NCBI GenBank assembly: GCA_963742925.1
Contig: CAVUNV010000009.1
Location: forward strand, 248,001-312,000
Reading direction: 5' to 3'
DNA: 64,000 nt
DNA from: PALSA-612 sp963742925
Lineage (GTDB): Bacteria; Actinomycetota; Thermoleophilia; Gaiellales; Gaiellaceae
Part shown: positions 1 through 6,606 of the stretch, piece by piece
Numbering within the stretch: position 1 is the stretch's first letter
Layout: each line of letters starts with the position of its first letter
The notes under the pieces: model-generated
The model's database searches: none
What the model was told of the DNA's origin: nothing
The model's input: only the letters and a program-made list of their open reading frames with translations
Position numbers and translations under genes: made by a program

Positions 1-1
1 C

Positions 2-241
2 ATCCGCCAGTGCATGGTCTTCGCGACACAGCCTCTCGAGGAGCCCGAGCGGATGGCCGACCTGGGCGGCTTCCTCGAGTTCCTCGGCGAGGACGCCGTC
101 GTCTTCGCCTCCGACTGGCCGCACCTGGACTTCGACCATCCGCTGAAGGCGCTGCAGCTGCCGGTGACCGAGACCGCGCTGGCGAAGATCATGGGAGGCA
201 CCGCCCTGCGGCTGCTCGGCCTGGAAGGCCCCGGACGCTGA
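2..241 (+). CDS. Amidohydrolase family protein, C-terminal end (5' partial)
   Basis: Only the last 79 codons lie in the window and the frame is open to the left edge. Visible residues include FASDWPHLDFDHP, which matches the C-terminal S-D-W-P-H block of amidohydrolase_2 (ACMSD-like) TIM-barrel metal hydrolases, whose Asp binds the catalytic metal. The end GTALRLLGL is the usual terminal helix of the family. The substrate cannot be told. The Rieske protein gene starts within about 20 bases downstream, which suggests co-transcription in a catabolic operon (inference). Confidence 0.8.
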   Translation: MRQCMVFATQPLEEPERMADLGGFLEFLGEDAVVFASDWPHLDFDHPLKALQLPVTETALAKIMGGTALRLLGLEGPGR

Positions 242-258
242 GCGGCCAGTACGTCACG

Positions 259-609
259 GTGCCGGCCGCCGACGTCCCTGAGGGCACGCACGTCGTGCTC
301 GAGGTCGGGCGGCGGCAGGTGGGCCTCTTCAACGTCGGGGGACGCTTCTACGCGCTGCCGAACGTCTGCTTCCACCAGAACGGCCCGCTGTGCCGCGGAG
401 CGGTCTCCGGCACGGTCGTCGCGGGCCCCGAGACGGACTGGAAGCACGCGTGGTCGCACGAGGGCGAGATCGTGATCTGCCCGTGGCACTTCGTGGAGTA
501 CAACGTGACGACAGGGCAGTGCGTGAACTACCCGAACCGGCGCCTCCCGCTCTACCGCGTCGAGGCCGAGGGGGAGCTGATCCGGGTCTACGCCCGAGTC
601 AAGGCCTAG
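259..609 (+). CDS. Rieske [2Fe-2S] ferredoxin-like protein
   Basis: A protein of about 116 residues forming one Rieske domain. Cluster ligands are visible as C-F-H in NVCFHQNGPLC and C-P-W-H in VICPWHFVEYN, with a long insert between the two ligand pairs. Rieske proteins of this size pass electrons to ring-hydroxylating oxygenases or act as small regulatory iron-sulfur proteins. The start is uncertain: GTG at 259 is the first good in-frame start after the preceding stop, but there is no clear Shine-Dalgarno and the frame stays open further left. It overlaps the convergent MFS gene by four bases. Confidence 0.75.
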   Translation: MPAADVPEGTHVVLEVGRRQVGLFNVGGRFYALPNVCFHQNGPLCRGAVSGTVVAGPETDWKHAWSHEGEIVICPWHFVEYNVTTGQCVNYPNRRLPLYRVEAEGELIRVYARVKA

Positions 610-2288
610 AGCCCCCCGCGGAAGCCTTCGAGCGTCGCGCTCAGGTCGGCCAGCCTGCTCCCGACGACGCCCTCTGCGGTCGTGGAGCTCGACGAGTGGC
701 CGGTCACGGCCGCCAGGAAGTCGTCGCGCTCGAGCGCGAACAGCGTGACCTCCGTCTGCGCCGTGCAGGTGGCCGTCCTGGGCACGTCCTTGAGCAGGGC
801 GATCTCGCCGAAGTAGTCGCCCGGCCCGAGCGTGGCCACGTACTTCCCATCGGCCTGGACGTCGACCTTGCCCGACTCGACGATGTAGAAGCGGTCGCCG
901 GGTTCCCCCTGGACGATGAGGTCGATCCCCGGCTGCACGGCCAACGGAATGAGCCGCGCGGCGAGCTGCTCGAGGGTGATCCCGGGCAGCGGCGCGAAGA
1001 TGTTGATCGCACGCAGGAGCGCGAGCTGCTCGGCGCCTGGGACCGGCGCCGCCGCGTCGATGCGGACGAGGGTCGGCCCGAGCAGCCCGACGAGCACCGG
1101 CATGAACGCCCCGACGGCGATCAGCGTGCCGCGGATGCCGAGCCAGGAGATCAGTGCCGGCGTCACCGCCGCGCCGATGCCCACCATGAGGAGCCAGATC
1201 ATCTGCATCACGCCGAACACCCTGCCCAGGATCTCGTTCGGAACGGCACGTTGAACGAGCGTGAAACCCGAGACTTCCTCCAGCGTCGAGCCGATCCCGA
1301 TCACGCCGAACATGATCAGGGCGAGGCCCGTGCTGGGGAAGGCGCCGATCAGGAGAAAGGGGACGCCCCAGAGGATCGAACTGACGACGAACGGAATGCT
1401 CATGCGTCTGACGCCGACGAGGACCGTCGCTCCGAGCGCTCCTACGAGCGCGCCCACCCCGAACGCCGAGTTGAGGAAGCCGACCCCCGAGTTCCCGAGA
1501 TCGAGCAGATCGAGCGCCAGGACGACCACCAGCACCTCGAGAGCTCCTGCCACCAGGGTCGCAGCTGCGAGCAGGCCGACCAGAGTGCGCAGGCGCGCGT
1601 CGCCGCCGAGCAGCCTGAACCCCGCACCGATGTCGGCGAGCACGCCGACGGGCTCCGACTCCGACCGTAGCTCCTCTTCCGGAGACCGGATGCGGGCGAC
1701 GAAGTACGCCGACCACAGGAGCATGGCAGCGGTGACGAGGAACACGGTCGGGGGCGCCGCGATTGCAAGCAGGATCCCGGCGACGGCCGGGCCGAGGAAG
1801 AAGCCCAGGCTCCCGATCGAGCTGCTGACGACGTTCGCAGCGGTCAGCTCGCTCGGCGTCGAGGCGAGCAAGGGGACGAGGGCTGCCTCCGCGGGCCTGA
1901 ACGGCGTGCCGACGATCGCCACCACGCAGGCGAGGCCGTAGACCACCCAGGGCTGCCAGCCGGCGTACGCGGCGACGGCGGCCATGCCGATCAGCACCGC
2001 ACGCACCAGGTCGGCGGTCAGCATGACGCGCTCCCGGCGGAAGCGGTCGGCCAGGACGGCCGAGAACGGGGAGACCAGGGCTGCGGGCACCATGCGGACA
2101 ACCCAGAGGAGGCCGACCGCCCCGGCTCCGCCGGCGTGGTACGCGTAGACCGAGACGGCCACCGCGTATGCCCACTGGCCGACCGTGGATCCCAGCAAGG
2201 CGAGCTGCAGGCGGCGCAGGTTGGGATTCTGGAACACCGCGCCAAACGCCGCTGCGGAGTCCGTGAGCCGTGCCGCAAAACTCTTCAC
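606..2288 (-). CDS. MFS permease fused to a cyclic-nucleotide-binding domain
   Basis: A 560-residue protein. Residues ~20-420 are a hydrophobic major facilitator fold with about 12 segments and the loop motif ADRFRRERV between early helices. Residues ~440-545 form a cNMP-binding jelly roll, with the phosphate-binding-cassette-like run GDYFGEIALLKDVPRTAT preceded by GEPGDRFYIVESGKV. The fusion implies transport or export gated by a nucleotide ligand, or use of the domain for assembly; which nucleotide is not visible. The start is a GTG. A free-standing cNMP-binding protein lies at 62856-63272. The transported substrate is unknown. Confidence 0.85.
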   Translation of the reverse strand: MKSFAARLTDSAAAFGAVFQNPNLRRLQLALLGSTVGQWAYAVAVSVYAYHAGGAGAVGLLWVVRMVPAALVSPFSAVLADRFRRERVMLTADLVRAVLIGMAAVAAYAGWQPWVVYGLACVVAIVGTPFRPAEAALVPLLASTPSELTAANVVSSSIGSLGFFLGPAVAGILLAIAAPPTVFLVTAAMLLWSAYFVARIRSPEEELRSESEPVGVLADIGAGFRLLGGDARLRTLVGLLAAATLVAGALEVLVVVLALDLLDLGNSGVGFLNSAFGVGALVGALGATVLVGVRRMSIPFVVSSILWGVPFLLIGAFPSTGLALIMFGVIGIGSTLEEVSGFTLVQRAVPNEILGRVFGVMQMIWLLMVGIGAAVTPALISWLGIRGTLIAVGAFMPVLVGLLGPTLVRIDAAAPVPGAEQLALLRAINIFAPLPGITLEQLAARLIPLAVQPGIDLIVQGEPGDRFYIVESGKVDVQADGKYVATLGPGDYFGEIALLKDVPRTATCTAQTEVTLFALERDDFLAAVTGHSSSSTTAEGVVGSRLADLSATLEGFRGGL

Positions 2289-2434
2289 CGGCGAGAGAAT
2301 GTCAGACCCCTCTGGAAAATGGAGAGGAGCGGGGAGAAATTGGCGCCGATGCTGTCTTCATGGCAAGATACGGTTCATCATTAAGCAGACACGGAAGTTG
2401 CACACGACTTCCGATAAGGAGGGAGGCACACCAG

Positions 2435-2452
2435 ATGACGCGCCCCCGCTAG
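2435..2452 (+). CDS. Five-codon micro-ORF with strong Shine-Dalgarno
   Basis: ATG followed by four codons and TAG would encode MTRPR. The purine-rich TAAGGAGGGAGG at 2415-2426 sits upstream at a workable spacing, stronger than most ribosome sites in this window. A large hairpin begins 12 bases after the stop (2465-2517). No gene follows on this strand, since the next gene is convergent. It could be a leader peptide with attenuator or a short orphan transcript; the coding call is speculative. Confidence 0.3.
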   Translation: MTRPR

Positions 2453-2464
2453 ACGTAGCTTGAC

Positions 2465-2517
2465 AACGACGACGGAGGCCCGGTGAATGCTGCGGTTCAC
2501 TCGGGCCTCTGGTCGTT
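2465..2517 (+). terminator. Large hairpin after the micro-ORF, possible terminator
   Basis: GAGGCCCG at 2475-2482 pairs with CGGGCCTC at 2502-2509, extended inward by GTGAA with TTCAC (one bulged T at 2501) around an 8-base loop. AACGAC at 2465-2470 can pair with GTCGTT at 2512-2517 across a small internal loop. There is no long T tract, so it may terminate a short transcript or the MFS-side antisense, or be part of a structured RNA. Confidence 0.55.
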
Positions 2518-2584
2518 CTGTGCGGCGGCTACCGCTCCAACTCCAACCCAAGTCGGGTGACCTGCCCCAGGTGTGCCAACTCAC

Positions 2585-2881
2585 CTAGCCGCGTTCGAAC
2601 GCGCGAAGAGCATCGGCGGCCTGGCGGCGGAGCGGGCCGATCGCGGCCCGGTAGTCCTCGTCCGAGATCTTCCCGGTTCGGTGGTCGAACTCGAGCTCCT
2701 TGAGCGCGGAGAGCGCCCTGTCCCGCTCCTCGGCAAGCGACAGCCGCCGCAGCTCGGTCGCGTCGGGCTCGTACAGGCGGTCGGCGTCCGCGGCCAGCGC
2801 GGGCTCGCGGAGGAACGGCCGCGACACGAAGACGACGCAGGCGATCGCGAGGAGAGCGCCGAGGACGATGGCGAACGTCAT
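2585..2881 (-). CDS. CcmI-like membrane protein of the cytochrome c maturation block
   Basis: A 98-residue protein. The N-terminal segment ILVGALLAIACVVF-like run (residues ~4-20) is a single membrane helix, followed by a charged cytoplasmic coiled segment with ERDRALSALKELEFDHRTGK and ISDEDYRAAI. This matches the N-terminal half of CcmI/CycH-type assembly factors, which hold apocytochrome for heme ligation; the TPR half is absent. The ATG overlaps the ccmF stop by four bases (ATGA), so the two are translationally coupled. Confidence 0.75.
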   Translation of the reverse strand: MTFAIVLGALLAIACVVFVSRPFLREPALAADADRLYEPDATELRRLSLAEERDRALSALKELEFDHRTGKISDEDYRAAIGPLRRQAADALRAFERG

Positions 2882-4878
2882 GCCCTGACCATCCCCTCTG
2901 CGTAGCGCTCGGCCAGCCGCCGTTCCTCGCGCGCGTCGGGCCAGAGCGTGATCAGACAGCCGGCGACGAAGACGAAGCCCGCCAGCCAGATCATGTTGAT
3001 CAAGGGCTTGACGAGGATCTTCACGAACACACCGCCGCTCTTCGTCGTCCCGCCGAGGATCATGTCGCGGTCCTCGCCGGTCAGCCAGCTCGAGGCGATC
3101 GACATCTCGCTGGACGTCTGCTGCTCGCGGAAGTAGAAGTTCTGGCCGGGGCACTGGCGCCCGAGGGAGCTCCGGCCGCTGTAGACGTCGAAACAGGCCC
3201 GCAGCTCCCGGTGGTTGCCGACGTCGTTGCGGACGGTCAGCCCACGAAAGACGTAGCGGTCGCCGGCCACCTTCACGGAGTCGCCCGGCATCAGCGCCTT
3301 GGTTCCGGTCGCGTAGGTCGACTGGTAGGCGCTCGATCCGGCGATGCCGATCGCCAGAAACACGATCGCCGCGTGGACGACATAACCGCCGTAGCGGCGC
3401 CGGTTGCGGGCCACCAGCTCGAAGAACGCGCTCGCGTAGCCTCCGCCGGCCACCGCCTGCCGCGCCATCGTCCCGCGGACGAACTCGAGCAGGATCGAGG
3501 CCAGGACGAACGCCGAGAACGAGTAGGCGAACAGGCCCGGGAGCGACGAGCCGGCTCCGAGGGCGATCAGGGCCACCCCGACGGCGAGCGCGACGGCGGC
3601 CGGGACGACCAGCACCCTGCGCACGGAGCTCCACGAGGCGCGGCGCCAGGCGATCAGCGGGCCGATCCCCATCAGCAGGAGCAGCGGCAGGCCGAACACG
3701 CGCAGGAAGAAGTCGTAGTAGGGCCGCCCGACCGTGACCGTGTTGCCGAGCACCGCCTGGGTCAGCAGCGGATAGGTGACGCCCCAGAGGATCGTCAGGC
3801 AGAGCGCGACGAGCAGCAGGTTGTTGTAGAGAAAGGTCGCCTCCCGGGAGATCACCGACTCGAGCTTCGTCTTGGCGCGCAGCAGCGGCAGCCGCAGGAA
3901 GACGAGGGAGAGGCTGGCGACGGTGACGAGGCAGATGAACCCGAGGAACCACGGCCCGATCGAGCTCTGCGTGAACGAGTGGATCGAGGTGATGATCCCG
4001 GACCGGGTGAGGAACGTGCCGAAGATCGACAGGCAGAACGCGAGCACGACGAGCAGCATGTTCCAGACCTTCATCATCCCCTTCTTCTCCTGCACCATCA
4101 CCGAGTGCAGGAACGCCGTCGCCGCGAGCCACGGCATCAGCGCGGCGTTCTCGACCGGGTCCCAGGCGTAGTAGCCGCCCCAGCCCACCTCGACGTACGC
4201 CCAGTGCGCGCCGAGCAGCTGGCCTACTCCGAGGAACGCCCACGCGCCGAGCGTCCACCGGCGTGTGGCGACGATCCAGCGCTCGTCCGTCCGTCCGGAC
4301 AGCAGGGCACCCATCGCGAACGCGAACGGTACGGTCAGGCCGACGTAGCCGAGGTAGAGCATCGGCGGATGGATGGCGAAGTACGGGTTCTGCAGGCTCG
4401 GGTTCAGCCCCAGGCCGTCCGCGGGTGCCGCCTGCGTCTGGAACGGGCTCGCGACGGCCACGAGCAGCACGGCGAAGAACGAGGCGACGAAGCCGAGCGT
4501 CGGCACGACCCAGGCGATCACCTCGCGCGCCGCGATACGGTTGAAGTAGACGGCCGCGGCGGCATAGCCGAGCAGGACGAGCAGCCAGAGGAGGAGCGAG
4601 CCCTCCTGGCCGCCCCAGAACGCCGAGAGGGCATAGAGCGTCGGCAGCTTGCGGCTCGTGTGGTCGGCGACGTACGTGAACGAGAAGTCGTGCCGGGCGA
4701 GGGCGCTGAGCAGCACCGCAGCGGCGACGGCCGCGGCGCCGAAGGCGGCGATGAGCGCGTTCTGGGCCGAGACCGCGAGCCGGCGGCGCCGCTCCCGGGC
4801 CGCCAGCGACCCGGCGATCGTCGCGTACAGCGAGAGCCCCAGGCAGAGGAAGAGCGCGGCCCGGCCGAGCTCAGGCAT
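2878..4878 (-). CDS. ccmF: Heme lyase CcmF/NrfE family
   Basis: A 666-residue polytopic membrane protein. It carries the WWD-type heme-handling signature WGGYYAWDPVENAALMPWL (residues ~218-236) and further tryptophan- and histidine-bearing loops such as SAFWGGQEGS. CcmF takes heme from holo-CcmE and attaches it to the CxxCH motif of apocytochromes on the outer face of the membrane. It lies between ccmE (3-base gap) and a CcmI-like gene (4-base overlap). No ccmA-D or ccmH is seen in the window. Confidence 0.93.
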   Translation of the reverse strand: MPELGRAALFLCLGLSLYATIAGSLAARERRRRLAVSAQNALIAAFGAAAVAAAVLLSALARHDFSFTYVADHTSRKLPTLYALSAFWGGQEGSLLLWLLVLLGYAAAAVYFNRIAAREVIAWVVPTLGFVASFFAVLLVAVASPFQTQAAPADGLGLNPSLQNPYFAIHPPMLYLGYVGLTVPFAFAMGALLSGRTDERWIVATRRWTLGAWAFLGVGQLLGAHWAYVEVGWGGYYAWDPVENAALMPWLAATAFLHSVMVQEKKGMMKVWNMLLVVLAFCLSIFGTFLTRSGIITSIHSFTQSSIGPWFLGFICLVTVASLSLVFLRLPLLRAKTKLESVISREATFLYNNLLLVALCLTILWGVTYPLLTQAVLGNTVTVGRPYYDFFLRVFGLPLLLLMGIGPLIAWRRASWSSVRRVLVVPAAVALAVGVALIALGAGSSLPGLFAYSFSAFVLASILLEFVRGTMARQAVAGGGYASAFFELVARNRRRYGGYVVHAAIVFLAIGIAGSSAYQSTYATGTKALMPGDSVKVAGDRYVFRGLTVRNDVGNHRELRACFDVYSGRSSLGRQCPGQNFYFREQQTSSEMSIASSWLTGEDRDMILGGTTKSGGVFVKILVKPLINMIWLAGFVFVAGCLITLWPDAREERRLAERYAEGMVRA

Positions 4879-4881
4879 GGG

Positions 4882-5280
4882 TCAGGAGTTCTTCTTGGGG
4901 ATGTACTTCGACGGGCACTTGGTGATCATCGAGTCCCGGTCGGCGACGAAGGTCCCGTTGCGGAGCCTGCCCGTGACCATGATGTGCTGGGTCACCTTGA
5001 ACAGCGCCCCGACGTCGCCGGCGTAGACGACGGGTACCGTCGCCTTCCCGCCGATGTCACGCAGCTTGAAGTGCATTCCGCCGGGCGCATAGGAGTCCCC
5101 CTTGACCGGGCCTACCACGGCGCCGATGATCTGCACCTTGCCCGGATTGCTGGCGAGCTGGCTCGGGGAGATCGTCGAGACACCGCCACCCGCGATCGCC
5201 GTGTAGACGAGGAAGATCGCGAGCGCGCCGGCGATCGAGAGCGCCACCATCAAGCGCGCGGGGCTGCGCGAGGAACGCAC
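4882..5280 (-). CDS. ccmE: Heme chaperone CcmE, CxxxY variant
   Basis: A 132-residue protein: N-terminal membrane anchor (residues ~8-30), then the OB-like beta barrel of periplasmic heme chaperones (KVQIIGAVVGPVKG, MHFKLRDIGGKATVPVVYAG). In proteobacterial CcmE the heme-binding residue is His in HxxxY. Here the equivalent C-terminal segment reads ITKCPSKYIPKK, a CxxxY motif. That variant is known from system I* organisms. The gene directly precedes ccmF. Confidence 0.9.
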   Translation of the reverse strand: MRSSRSPARLMVALSIAGALAIFLVYTAIAGGGVSTISPSQLASNPGKVQIIGAVVGPVKGDSYAPGGMHFKLRDIGGKATVPVVYAGDVGALFKVTQHIMVTGRLRNGTFVADRDSMITKCPSKYIPKKNS

Positions 5281-5318
5281 GCAGCGATTCTAGCTCCACG
5301 CCTCGGCTGCGGGCGTCG

Positions 5319-5558
5319 CTACGACTGCGAAGTCTCGGCCTTGCGCGGCGGCACGCGGTACCCGTGCTCGTGGCAGAGCTCGCCGGGCGACTCTTCCGTC
5401 AGCGCGTCGCAGTAGCCCTTGCCGTAGGCCGCGCGCATGAACGCAGCGACGATCTCGAGATTCCACTCGGTGATGTCGTCCGCCTCGCGCCACAGATCGG
5501 CGAGCCGGAGGTCGATGTCGAGCTCGAGGAGCTCGATGCGAGACGGGCGCTTGGACAT
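5319..5558 (-). CDS. Small conserved hypothetical protein
   Basis: A 79-residue soluble acidic protein starting with ATG at 5558. It is rich in Glu, Asp and Leu in the first half (ELLELDIDLRLADLW) and contains AAYGKGYCDAL and LCHEHGYRVPPRK, with two Cys and two His that could bind a metal. I do not recognise the family. It ends just before the ccm block on the same strand but is not overlapped with it. Confidence 0.6.
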   Translation of the reverse strand: MSKRPSRIELLELDIDLRLADLWREADDITEWNLEIVAAFMRAAYGKGYCDALTEESPGELCHEHGYRVPPRKAETSQS

Positions 5559-5613
5559 GAAAAGAGCGTAGAAAGACCGTCGGACGGAATCGGGAGTCAC
5601 CCGACGGCGGGCC

Positions 5614-5646
5614 AGCAGTGCCAGAGCAGTGCCAGAGCAGTGCCAG
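5614..5646. repeat. Three tandem copies of an 11-base unit
   Basis: AGCAGTGCCAG occurs three times head to tail at 5614-5624, 5625-5635 and 5636-5646. It lies in the 142-base divergent intergenic region between the small minus-strand gene (start 5558) and the TIM-barrel gene (start 5701). It may be an array of regulator sites or replication slippage. Confidence 0.8.
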
Positions 5647-5700
5647 ACGAGGGTCAGACCCTGATAGTTGGCCGGAAGCGCATCGGGTAGCGTCCACGAC

Positions 5701-6606
5701 GTGTCCGCGATCCGCATCGGCCCGGCTCGCGTCCCTTCGCAGGACAGCCCCGAGGAAGCCGTCCGGCTCCTCCAGGAGCGCGGTTACACCGCCTGCGAGA
5801 TCGACTGCGAAGGTGGCTTCTGGATGGACTACCCGTTCGCCGAGCGGTTCGGGGAGCTCGCGCGGGACGCGGGAATCGTGCTCTCGGTACACGCGCCGAT
5901 TGCCGCCTTCCTCGGCCACCGGGAGCGCGAGAAGAAGTACCGCATGGCGATCGGCATGCTCGACCACTCGGCGGGGATCGCCGTGGCCGCCGGCGCCGAG
6001 CTGGTCGTCTTCCACCCCGGCTTCCTCCTCGAGCGCCCCCGGGAGGAGGCGCTCGCCGCGGTCGTCGAGCAGCTCGCCGAGCTCCGCGAGCGACTCGAGG
6101 CCAAGAGCCGCGCCGTCCCGTTCGGTGTCGAGGTCATGGGCCGCGTGCGCGACTTCGGCACCGCCGAGGACGTCCTCGGAATCGCAGCGCAGCTCACCTG
6201 GGTGCGCCCCGTGCTCGACTTCGCGCACCTCCACGCGACAAGCGACGGCGGCTTCACGGAGCCGGAGGCCTTCGCCGGCGTACTCGTGGCCGCCGACCGG
6301 ATCCAGGAGCCGAAGACGCCGTTCCACATCCACTTCTCGGACATCGCCTTCGCGAACCGGAACGAGACGAAGCACCTCCCCTACGGCGAGGGGACGCTGC
6401 GTGTCGAGCCGCTTCGCGAGGCACTTGCCCGCTTCAAGCGGCCTGCAACGGTGATCAGCGAGTCGCCGGACGAGGCGTCGAGTCAGGCGATCCGGGCGGC
6501 TCTGCTCGCGAACGCGGAGCCGATCGCCGCGACCGGCGCCAGCTCGAGCAGCCGGCGCTCGAACACAAGCGCATCTTCGTCGCGGTCACGCTCGCGGAAG
6601 AACTGA
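5701..6606 (+). CDS. Sugar phosphate isomerase/epimerase-like TIM barrel
   Basis: A protein of about 301 residues of the AP-endonuclease-2/xylose-isomerase-like superfamily. Metal-site-type residues appear in order: CEIDCEG, SVHAPI, ELVVFHPGF, FGVEVMG, VLDFAHLHA, HIHFSDI and VISESPD. Many relatives act on sugar phosphates or DNA abasic sites; which one applies cannot be decided. GTG at 5701 is chosen because it directly precedes the first strand (AIRIGPAR). The last ~40 codons (Ser/Arg rich) overlap the 3' end of the convergent regulator gene by 124 bases, so the true tail may be less conserved. Confidence 0.78.
   Translation: MSAIRIGPARVPSQDSPEEAVRLLQERGYTACEIDCEGGFWMDYPFAERFGELARDAGIVLSVHAPIAAFLGHREREKKYRMAIGMLDHSAGIAVAAGAELVVFHPGFLLERPREEALAAVVEQLAELRERLEAKSRAVPFGVEVMGRVRDFGTAEDVLGIAAQLTWVRPVLDFAHLHATSDGGFTEPEAFAGVLVAADRIQEPKTPFHIHFSDIAFANRNETKHLPYGEGTLRVEPLREALARFKRPATVISESPDEASSQAIRAALLANAEPIAATGASSSSRRSNTSASSSRSRSRKN

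Noticed and set aside
3211..5415. A 734-codon plus-strand frame over the ccm block
   Set aside because: It lies antisense to the conserved ccmF and ccmE and its product is a charged low-complexity sequence typical of antisense frames in GC-rich DNA.
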